This document shows positions 51,361 through 59,343 of a stretch of 64,000 nucleotides of DNA, in pieces (the stretch's first letter is position 1; each line of letters begins with the position of its first letter). A program made the position numbers and the translations under genes. The notes under the pieces are model-generated. The model was not told where the DNA came from and made no database searches. It saw only the letters and a list, made by a program, of their open reading frames with translations. Location of the stretch: positions 1-64,000 of the forward strand of contig JAJNBG010000034.1 of the NCBI GenBank assembly GCA_021155905.1. Direction: 5' to 3'. The stretch comes from Bacteroidota bacterium (lineage in GTDB: Bacteria; Bacteroidota; Bacteroidia; B-17B0; Aurantibacillaceae).

Positions 51361-51778
51361 AAGCACCCATCAAGGACTCTTCAAACACCCCTCAAGCACT
51401 CTTCAACCACTCATCAAGTACCCTTCAGGTACCCATCATGCACCCTTCAACCACCTGTAGGGTACTTGACAAGCACCCATCAAGTACTCTTCAAGCACCT
51501 GTAGGGTACTTGACAACCACCCATCAAGCACCCTACAACCACCTGTAGGGTACTTGATAACCACCCATCAAGCACTCTTCAACCACCTGTAGGGTACTTG
51601 ACGACCACCCATCAAGTACTCTTCAAGCACCTGTAGAGTACTCTTCAACCCCCTGTAGAGTAGTCATCAAGCACCTGTAGAGTACTCTTCAACCACCTTT
51701 AGAGTACTCTTCAATCACCTGTAGAGTAGTCATCAAGCACCTGTAGGGTACTCTTCAATTACCTATAGGGCCCTTTTC
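51361..51778. repeat. Tandem array of 38 degenerate 11-bp units
   Basis: Parsed by hand with no phase slip: aagcacccatc|aaggactcttc|aaacacccctc|…|aagcacctgta|gagtactcttc|…|aattacctata|gggcccttttc (38 x 11 = 418 bp). Confidence 0.95.
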
Positions 51779-51800
51779 GCGAAAGTATCATTAAACAATT

Positions 51801-51808
51801 TATCTTTG
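51801..51808 (+). promoter_or_regulatory. TAnnTTTG -7 element
   Basis: TATCTTTG 28 bp upstream of the ATG at 51836; no clear TTG at -33. Confidence 0.45.
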
Positions 51809-51835
51809 TGACACCCTTTTGCAAAACCTTAACCT

Positions 51836-52321
51836 ATGTTCAGACTTTTAGTTTTTATGTGCATGTTCCCTGTGTTTGGATCCGCACAGGCTACTGTTGC
51901 CCTATCGGAGGAGGAGCAAACCAAAGTGTTCTGCCAGGCCATTGCCGAATACATAAAGGCCGTGTACAAAAACGACCAAAAGACTTATGATACGTTATTT
52001 ATAGGCCAATATGAGGATCATCATAACAAAAAATTACCGGCCACGATCCAGAACACGAAGATCGTTCTTCTGAAGAATGAAGAGGAGGGGGCTGAAAAAT
52101 TGAAGTACCGGAAGTCTTTTGGCTTTGTGAACATCGCAGAATTTAAACCCACGAAAGACGGAGCGGAGTATATCTTTGTTACTTTCCTGGTGGAAAAAAC
52201 CAATGGTAATGTCAGCTGGATGCCGAAACATAATTGTTTCGTCCGTTTTAATTATGATGCTAAATTGAAGGGGTTTAAATTGGACAAGGTGAAGTTTGAA
52301 TATCAGTATTCTAAAAAATAA
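51836..52321 (+). CDS. Hypothetical secreted protein
   Basis: Signal peptide MFRLLVFMCMFPVFGSAQA; complete ORF. Confidence 0.7.
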   Translation: MFRLLVFMCMFPVFGSAQATVALSEEEQTKVFCQAIAEYIKAVYKNDQKTYDTLFIGQYEDHHNKKLPATIQNTKIVLLKNEEEGAEKLKYRKSFGFVNIAEFKPTKDGAEYIFVTFLVEKTNGNVSWMPKHNCFVRFNYDAKLKGFKLDKVKFEYQYSKK

Positions 52322-52342
52322 TAATTTCCCATGAATGCTTCC

Positions 52343-52366
52343 GTTGTCGCAATATGTTGTCCGTGA
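52343..52366. repeat. Direct repeat copy 2
   Basis: GTTGTCGCAATATGTTGTCCGTGA; see 51305-51329. Confidence 0.75.
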
Positions 52367-52399
52367 CCAAATCTCACGTATCTCAATCAAAAAAAAGTA

Positions 52400-54817
52400 C
52401 TATTTCCCTGTTTGAACGCCGCCACCACCGTCAGTGTTTAATCTCTGCTGGATCTGCATTTTCCCGAAACGATAACTCACTCTGAATCGTATCCTGCGTG
52501 TATCCGTGATATCCTCCCAATAGGAAGTTTGATCAGAATATTTAGTAGTGTATGAGAAATAATCCTTATAAAAAACATCATGAAGCGCTAATGTAATATT
52601 CAGTTTGTTTTTTAAAAAGCCTTTATCAATACTGATATGTTCGGCGCTACGGGGATGATAGGTTTGTGGACCATGCTGAAACGCAGAGCCGCTTCCGGCC
52701 CAGACAGCAATTTTAAAGTCTTTAGGTAAGTAAAACTCCTGATTGAGATTAAAATAATAACTGCGCGTCTGTGAAGTAACGTCTTCTCTATTCAATTCAC
52801 CAAAAAATGCCTGATACATGCCTACAGCGTAGGCTTGAATACTATACCACTTTATTCTTTTTTGAAAGGATATACTTAAGTAACCGTTATCCATTTTTGG
52901 TAAATTAGATATAGTATCAATATTAACTCTTGAAGAATCCGGTGTGTATGAGTAATAGAAAGTAAAATCTTTTGTTTTGTCATAACCAAGGCTCAGTGTT
53001 ATAAACTGATTATAATTGTAATCTAAATTCATGTGGTGAGCGTACTGGGGCCTGATCTCAGAATTTCCTACACCATAATTTAACTGATCATTAAATTGCC
53101 TCACCGGATTTAACATACCATAATGAGGCCGTCGGATGCGATAACTGTATGCAGCCGTTATTGTATTTTTTTTATTTAAGTTGAAGTCAAGACTCCCGCT
53201 TGGAAATAAATTAATATAATTTCGTTTATAATGATAGCCTGAACTTAAAAAATTGATGTTAAGATCCGTTTCTTCAGCCCTCAATCCAAGACTAAATCCT
53301 ATTTTCTCCCAGCTTCTGCCAAGTGTGGCATATGCCCCTAAAATGCGTTCTTTATACTTGTACCTGTTATTGAATACTGTATCACCAACAAAAAAACCGG
53401 TGGAGAGGTTCGATAAATTCCATTTTGTATCGTCATCATCATCTTCAAAATTTGCTTTTAAACCCGCTTCCAGAGAAAGTTTATTCTTAAATGTTTTATT
53501 AAGATCTAATTTCCCGGTATAAACATTAAACGAACGATCACTTAAACTGGTATACTTACTGGAAGGAGCTACTTCCAGATCATTGTCATCGAAAAACCGG
53601 TAATCCATTGTTTTCTCCAATTTTTCGAAATAAGTATTATATCCTAAACTCAGTTTAACCTGTCCACCAGTCGAATCAAGCCTTTGCAACAAACTCATAT
53701 TATAATTTGGAGAGTTTGCTGTATTCTTTTCCTTAACGCTTGAAATGGTTTTTTGGTAATTAAAGTATGTGCTGTTTCCAATTCCTGTTTCATATTCAGT
53801 AAGAAAACGGTTGTTGTTGCTATTACCATTGACATAAACACCTAAAAGTAAATTTTTAGTAACATCGTATTCAATACCACCACTGCCTGAAAAAATGCGC
53901 TCCAGCGTTTCATTAGTTCCTTTTGAGGTTATCGTTTCTGTGCTTCCGTTGGTAGTAATAGTGCGCTCAAGTTTTTGACGATTTATTCCTTCATAATGTC
54001 CATAATTGAAATTGGTGAAGACGCTTAGCTTATTTGATTTGTAATTAAATCCAATATTGGGCCCGAAACGTACTTTTTGACCGTAACTCGCACCAAAGGC
54101 AATACTGCCGCTATAACCTTTTACCTTTGCACGTTTTGTAACTATATTAATTAAACCGCCCGTACCTGCAGCGTCATAACGTGCCGGTGGATTTTTTATC
54201 AGCTCTATTTTGGACACAGCATCTGCGCTCATCCCGGAAAGCATGTCGATCACCTGAGGCGCGGGCATTTGTTGTAAACGCTCATCGATCATAAAAAGTA
54301 CGCCTGCAACCCCATTTACAGAAATGTTATTTTGCGCATCAACCATAACGCCCGGTATACGTTTCAACAATTCAAGAACAGTATTTCCTTTGGCGAGGAT
54401 ATCATTCTCTACATTCATTACAACAATGCCTTTTTTAAATTCTATAGCAGGCTTATAAACTGATACTGAAATTTCTTTGAGATTTAATCCCTCGGCTTTC
54501 AAAATCTGAGGTGGAACAATTATCTGTGATAGAGAATCAACAAAATAATTAATGGTATTAGCTGATTTGAAACCAACAGCGCTGAACCTGATAAAATAAT
54601 TTCCAGGGATAATTTTTTCAAAAAAATAAAAGCCTGCGCTATCACTAATATTACCTTTGACCTGGGAGCTATCTTTAGCACTCATTAAAGCCATTGAGCA
54701 ATAAGGAACAGGTGTCCCGGTAGAATCAGTTACTATACCTTTGATAAAATTTTGTGAGAAAGTGAAAGCGCTTAAAAATATAAGAATAACAACAGTAAAG
54801 TTTTTATTTAGTTTCAT
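52400..54817 (-). CDS. TonB-dependent receptor / outer membrane beta-barrel family protein
   Basis: FIKGIVTDSTGTPVPYCSMALMSAKDSS CarboxypepD_reg-like; LLKRIPGVMVDAQNNISVNGVAGVLFMIDERLQQ plug. Confidence 0.88.
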   Translation of the reverse strand: MKLNKNFTVVILIFLSAFTFSQNFIKGIVTDSTGTPVPYCSMALMSAKDSSQVKGNISDSAGFYFFEKIIPGNYFIRFSAVGFKSANTINYFVDSLSQIIVPPQILKAEGLNLKEISVSVYKPAIEFKKGIVVMNVENDILAKGNTVLELLKRIPGVMVDAQNNISVNGVAGVLFMIDERLQQMPAPQVIDMLSGMSADAVSKIELIKNPPARYDAAGTGGLINIVTKRAKVKGYSGSIAFGASYGQKVRFGPNIGFNYKSNKLSVFTNFNYGHYEGINRQKLERTITTNGSTETITSKGTNETLERIFSGSGGIEYDVTKNLLLGVYVNGNSNNNRFLTEYETGIGNSTYFNYQKTISSVKEKNTANSPNYNMSLLQRLDSTGGQVKLSLGYNTYFEKLEKTMDYRFFDDNDLEVAPSSKYTSLSDRSFNVYTGKLDLNKTFKNKLSLEAGLKANFEDDDDDTKWNLSNLSTGFFVGDTVFNNRYKYKERILGAYATLGRSWEKIGFSLGLRAEETDLNINFLSSGYHYKRNYINLFPSGSLDFNLNKKNTITAAYSYRIRRPHYGMLNPVRQFNDQLNYGVGNSEIRPQYAHHMNLDYNYNQFITLSLGYDKTKDFTFYYSYTPDSSRVNIDTISNLPKMDNGYLSISFQKRIKWYSIQAYAVGMYQAFFGELNREDVTSQTRSYYFNLNQEFYLPKDFKIAVWAGSGSAFQHGPQTYHPRSAEHISIDKGFLKNKLNITLALHDVFYKDYFSYTTKYSDQTSYWEDITDTRRIRFRVSYRFGKMQIQQRLNTDGGGGVQTGK

Positions 54818-54930
54818 ATAAGACCGAAAGTATGAATTGATACTATTTCCCCATATTTTATTACTGTTATTATATGTTAATTTGGCAGCCTCCAGTTGAG
54901 CATGAATAACCTTGGTTCGATATTACTACA

Positions 54931-54960
54931 TTGCAAAAGTCGGGTAATCATTTATCTTTG
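54931..54960 (+). promoter_or_regulatory. Bacteroidota-type promoter TTG-N19-TATCTTTG
   Basis: TTG 54931-54933, 19-nt spacer, TATCTTTG 54953-54960; ATG at 55000. Confidence 0.6.
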
Positions 54961-54999
54961 TTATGAGCTTGCGATAGCGTTTACACAACCCACAAAGAC

Positions 55000-55638
55000 A
55001 TGACAATACGGTATTTATTTCTCACAGTTATTTTAACTCTTTTAATAAGAACTGGCTTTGGGCAAAATGTGGTTTTTTACCTTCATGGCAAAATTGTGGA
55101 GAACAAAGGTCCGAATGCCGTTGACAGTATCAACGGATATGGCGCCTACAAATATTTTGACATTCTTGACTCTTTGAAAAAAAGGAATTTCACGGTCATG
55201 AGTGAAGTCAGAAAAGCGAATACAAACGTCACCTCATATGCACAAATTGTAGCCGGTCAAATCGATAGCCTGTTGAAACGACATATCCAGCCACAACACA
55301 TAACGGTTATTGGGGCTTCCAAAGGTTCCATCATTGCTATGTATGTTTCCACTTATGTGAAAAACAAAGACGTCAACTATGTGTTCATGGGTGCCTGTGA
55401 TGACGAGATATACAGTCAACGTTCTGACATTCTTTTTTATGGCAACATCCTTTCTATTTACGAAAAGAGTGATTCCTTAAATGGTGTCAGCTGTCATAAA
55501 TTCAGAGACAGATCTAAAGCCATGCCGCAGTATAAAGAAATAGAATTAAATACCGGGTTAAGGCATGGGTTTATATATAAGCCTATCCGGGAATGGTTGG
55601 AACCGGCTACCAGCTGGGCAAATGGGAATTACAATTAA
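55000..55638 (+). CDS. Alpha/beta hydrolase-like secreted protein
   Basis: VVFYLHGKIVENKG; nucleophile elbow-like VIGASKGSIIAMY; C-terminal LRHGF. Confidence 0.7.
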   Translation: MTIRYLFLTVILTLLIRTGFGQNVVFYLHGKIVENKGPNAVDSINGYGAYKYFDILDSLKKRNFTVMSEVRKANTNVTSYAQIVAGQIDSLLKRHIQPQHITVIGASKGSIIAMYVSTYVKNKDVNYVFMGACDDEIYSQRSDILFYGNILSIYEKSDSLNGVSCHKFRDRSKAMPQYKEIELNTGLRHGFIYKPIREWLEPATSWANGNYN

Positions 55639-55708
55639 AGTATATTATTGAACCAGGGTAGAAGTTTCAGTTTGAACCTATATGAGATTTATTCTGATAC
55701 TTTTGCGA

Positions 55709-55726
55709 TCCCGATAGCTATCGGGA
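55709..55726. repeat. 18-bp perfect palindrome TCCCGATAGCTATCGGGA (copy 1 of 4)
   Basis: Exact; other copies at 56101-56118, 57888-57905 and 57976-57993. Confidence 0.95.
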
Positions 55727-56100
55727 GTATCCAAAACCCTTTACCTTACTTTTTTCATTGCTAAAAAAGTAAGCAAAAAAGCTAGTCAAAACGATAGCCC
55801 CGCGCTCTTTTGATTTTTAAGTTTCGCTACCCAAAAGAGAACTAAAGCTCTTTTGGGCTCAACTAAAAAAATCAAAATTCACAGCTCATCCGCCGCCGCG
55901 TTTTGACAGGCCCGCGCGCTTTCCAGTCGAAATTTACATGAGAGATGTGCTGTAAAACTCCGATTGGATAGCGCTAGCACCTCGCTCATACGTTGGTAAT
56001 AGTGCGGCTGGTTTTGGCAATTCGGTGTGAACCGCCATTTTTTTACTCCGTTTCCTGGGCCGCCTTGCGCGTAAAAAATGGTGGTTGGCGAATTGCCTTG

Positions 56101-56118
56101 TCCCGATAGCTATCGGGA
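56101..56118. repeat. 18-bp perfect palindrome TCCCGATAGCTATCGGGA (copy 2 of 4)
   Basis: Exact sequence match. Confidence 0.95.
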
Positions 56119-56272
56119 TTGTTTCTTTTTCATCAAGGAAAAAGAAAAGTAGAATATACGCCGTAGGCAAGCAATTTAAGTCACGGACTACAAGTCTGCG
56201 AGAACGGCTGGCATAGGGTATCTGTGTATGTGATTGCTTCGTCGTTGGGAAAACTCCTCGCAATGACGAAAT

Positions 56273-57730
56273 TTACTGAATCACTATTTTTTTAATGGTA
56301 TGATGATCATCGGCCATCACTTTTACAAAGTAAACACCTTTGGATGCGCTACTCAGGTCGATGGCCTGGCTCAGCATGGCCGGGGAATGTTTTTGGTAAA
56401 CACATTTTCCTGTCATGTCAAACACACTGATGTTCATGTCGGATACATGATTTGTTTCAACCGTAAATATTCCGGTAGAAGGACTCGGAGAAATGAGGAT
56501 TCCGGTATTATTATTGGCGAGGCCCCGTATGCTGATAACTGCACAGTTTGCGCTATACACGGCGGTCGCATCTTTACCGATGGCCCAGTTCGCATTTGAA
56601 TACGCCACGTTATCTACTTCAATGCATTGAAGATTTGGGTTACCGGTGGCGCTGAAAAACCCAAAAGCGGTATTGTTTCCGTTTTTTACATTTAAGCTCG
56701 TTAACTGGTTGCCGCTACAATTCAGTTCCATCAAAGCGGTATTGGCGCTCACATTTAAACCCGTTATCTGGTTACCAGCACAGGATAAACCGGTCAGCGC
56801 TAAATTGGCAGAAACATTTAAGCTGCTTAAATTATTGTCGTAACAGTCTAAGGCCTGCAGGGCAGTATTCGTTGACAGATTCAGTGTGCTTAACTGGTTG
56901 ATACTGCAATGCAGGGAGGTTAATGCCGTATTGGTTGAGACATTCAAACTACTTAATTGATTACTGTCGCACCACAGGTGTTGAAGGGCAGCATTTGCGG
57001 CCACATTCAGGTTCTGCAACGGATTGTAAGAACAGTACAATCGAACCAGGGATGGAGTTGAAGCATTCAGGCTCGTGAGTTGGTTGTTGCTACAGTCGAG
57101 AAGCACCAGGGAAGTATTGGCGGAAACGTTTAAACCGGTTAATTGATTGATATGACATTTTAAGGTAGCAAGAGCAGTATTCGTGGATACGTTTAAACTG
57201 GTTAATTGATTATCATAACAATACAACTCGGTTAAATTTACAAGGCCAGTCACATTTAAATTCGTTAAATCATTGTCATAGCATGTCACGTCGGTAAGTG
57301 CAGGATTGCCGGACACGTCCAGATTCGTTAAACGGTTAGTGAAACAATGGACATAGTCAAGTGCGGTAGCACCTGTGACATTTAAACTGGTCAGTAAATT
57401 ATTTTCACATTCTAAATTTTCGAGCGCCGTATTCGAGGACAAATTTAAACTGGTCAACTGATTGTTGGCGCAGTATAAGGTAGTGATGGCTGTGAATGCT
57501 TCTATGCCTGTGAGGTTAGCAATATTCTTTGAGGAAACATTTAATAAGCCGGTATAGGCAGCAGCTTCCGAAACCTGTATTTCGCTATCCATGTTTGTAT
57601 TAATGAGAGAATTACTCACTAAATACGATTTAAAATTCGCATCCGGGATGTTGACGTTTTGGGCTTCCGCCATATTGCTAAATCCAACTAATGCAATAAT
57701 GACTATTAAGAGTGTAAATTTATTGTTCAT
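56273..57730 (-). CDS. Leucine-rich-repeat protein with T9SS C-terminal sorting domain
   Basis: Tandem ~21-aa repeats (LTSLNVSTNTALATLKCHINQ); C-terminal ISPSPSTGIFTVE…HHTIKKIVIQ. Confidence 0.92.
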   Translation of the reverse strand: MNNKFTLLIVIIALVGFSNMAEAQNVNIPDANFKSYLVSNSLINTNMDSEIQVSEAAAYTGLLNVSSKNIANLTGIEAFTAITTLYCANNQLTSLNLSSNTALENLECENNLLTSLNVTGATALDYVHCFTNRLTNLDVSGNPALTDVTCYDNDLTNLNVTGLVNLTELYCYDNQLTSLNVSTNTALATLKCHINQLTGLNVSANTSLVLLDCSNNQLTSLNASTPSLVRLYCSYNPLQNLNVAANAALQHLWCDSNQLSSLNVSTNTALTSLHCSINQLSTLNLSTNTALQALDCYDNNLSSLNVSANLALTGLSCAGNQITGLNVSANTALMELNCSGNQLTSLNVKNGNNTAFGFFSATGNPNLQCIEVDNVAYSNANWAIGKDATAVYSANCAVISIRGLANNNTGILISPSPSTGIFTVETNHVSDMNISVFDMTGKCVYQKHSPAMLSQAIDLSSASKGVYFVKVMADDHHTIKKIVIQ

Positions 57731-57887
57731 GTAAGGATCGTTTTAATTTGTAATACCAGAGGTTATAAATTACTTTAAAAATAATGCCTTGCATGCATTA
57801 CACACTTATATGATCTTTATAAAAGCTTTTAAAAAATCATATATTCTTACCATTATTCAAAAGGTATTTTTTACGATACTTTTGCGA

Positions 57888-57905
57888 TCCCGATAGCTAT
57901 CGGGA
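57888..57905. repeat. 18-bp perfect palindrome TCCCGATAGCTATCGGGA (copy 3 of 4)
   Basis: Exact sequence match. Confidence 0.95.
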
Positions 57906-57975
57906 GTATCCAAAAGCGTTTTTTATTGTTCTTTTTTCTTGATGAAAAAGAACCAAAAAATCAAGAACGAACGCC

Positions 57976-57993
57976 TCCCGATAGCTATCGGGA
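57976..57993. repeat. 18-bp perfect palindrome TCCCGATAGCTATCGGGA (copy 4 of 4)
   Basis: Exact sequence match. Confidence 0.95.
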
Positions 57994-58427
57994 CCAATCT
58001 TTTTAGGGGCGCACAGCGCAGGGACCCCTAAAAAATTGGCGGCGCACTTTCTGGCTCTTCGCTAAAAATGTTTGCCAAACATTTTCTTAACGCTCAGCCC
58101 TACACCGTTCGTCCACGTCCACGCGCCATTCCAGTTGATGTTTTATATTGGTTTTCAATACACATGGCTCTAAATGGAATATCCAATCGGAGTTTTATAG
58201 CACATCTCTATCTCACAATAGAATGACGAACATCAGGTGTGGGACTATGATTTTGTGCAGCAATAGCTGTAAAAGCAACGAAGGGTCGGCACGCGCAAGC
58301 GGGTTGCTTTTATCAGCGATTTTGGATAGAGCGATAGCGGCATCCAAAAAATGCCTATCACAAAATCATAAGCTTTTTTGGATACTTTTTGGCTGCAAAA
58401 AGTATCAAGAAAATAATAAGAAATAAA

Positions 58428-59213
58428 TTAGAATTTAAGTACAAAGTGCTCTTTGTTCTTCTGTTCGGATCGGAAGAACACAATCCCAAAATAAAATAAA
58501 TCCAGACTGAGTGTCACATCGGGATGCGCGCAGATCTCCTTCCATGCCTTTAGCATGCCGGCACTCCAGTAAATATCATCAAACACAAAAATGGAATCGG
58601 CAGTTTTTTTCTCCAGCGCCATGTTGAAATAACGTATGGTTGGTTCATAGGCATGGTTGCCGTCGATGTATAAAAGATCCAGGTGATCAATGCTTTTCAA
58701 AAGATGCGGAAAAGCCGTATCAAAATTTCCGGTGATGTTCTGAATGTTTCGTGCGTGATGTTCGATAAATAATTTTTGAGAGAACTCCACCAAATCAGGA
58801 CAACCTTCAATACTGTATATATCGGAGCGGGGAGAAGCTTTGGAAAGATACAAGGTGGTTAAGCCAATAGAAGTTCCCAGTTCAACGACCGTAGTCGGTG
58901 CAAATTTATTCAACAGACGGTACATAAATTCCGCCTGTTTCTTTTGTGCAATGCCGTGTTTCGCAATTTGATTGACGAAGCGTTTATCAGATTGTAATTT
59001 TTTAGAGCCTGCGCCAAGGTCAACGATGTGAATCGCCGTCGTATTTTTTTCCAGGGATTGTCTGACTGCCTGCAATTCTTCAAAGTCTCCAAACGGAAAT
59101 TCATTCTTAATCAGCTCCATGTAAAAATTATACAGGAAAGGGGAGTGCAGATCGTGCTCCGTATAGGCAGTGAGCCGGTAATTGATATATTTAAAAAGGC
59201 GTTTCAGTTCCAT
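58428..59213 (-). CDS. Class I SAM-dependent methyltransferase
   Basis: TTVVELGTSIGLTTLYLSKASPRSDIYSIEGCPDLVEFS; LLYIDGNHAYEPTIRYF. Confidence 0.88.
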   Translation of the reverse strand: MELKRLFKYINYRLTAYTEHDLHSPFLYNFYMELIKNEFPFGDFEELQAVRQSLEKNTTAIHIVDLGAGSKKLQSDKRFVNQIAKHGIAQKKQAEFMYRLLNKFAPTTVVELGTSIGLTTLYLSKASPRSDIYSIEGCPDLVEFSQKLFIEHHARNIQNITGNFDTAFPHLLKSIDHLDLLYIDGNHAYEPTIRYFNMALEKKTADSIFVFDDIYWSAGMLKAWKEICAHPDVTLSLDLFYFGIVFFRSEQKNKEHFVLKF

Positions 59214-59343
59214 GATAATTTAATCACATAGTTACATAGTTTTTCTGAATGATAAAAGTAATGCATAGGGAGAGCTTCGCTCTTACAAATAGGAATAATG
59301 AGTTTATATTCTTTGCTTATCAATACTCTATGTGTCTGTGTAT

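Larger units (their letters stand above)
55696..56147. repeat. Structured palindromic repeat element, copy C
   Basis: GATACTTTTGCGATCCCGATAGCTATCGGGAGTATCC start; stems 55745-55773, 55785-55793/55899-55907, 56016-56024/56089-56097, 56122-56147; core 55943-56018. Confidence 0.85.
57875..58406. repeat. Structured palindromic repeat element, copy D
   Basis: Starts GATACTTTTGCGATCCCGATAGC…, ends GGATACTTTTTGGCTGCAAAAAGTATC; stems 57928-57953, 57995-58009/58025-58038, 58246-58257/58359-58370, 58270-58279/58303-58312. Confidence 0.85.

Noticed and set aside
51361-51778. CRISPR array interpretation of the 11-bp array
   Set aside because: Unit too short, no unique spacers separating constant repeats, no cas genes in the window
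51808-51990. 60-aa ORF overlapping the start of the 51836 gene
   Set aside because: Out of frame with the signal-peptide-bearing ORF 51836-52321, which is the better gene model
56232-56270. GATTGCTTCGTCGTTGGGAAAACTCCTCGCAATGACGAAAT near-palindrome
   Set aside because: Resembles a common bacterial intergenic palindrome seen in many genomes; only one copy here, not enough to call a novel element
58148-58426. 92-aa ORF in repeat copy D
   Set aside because: Spans the nested palindromes of the element; not plausible coding sequence
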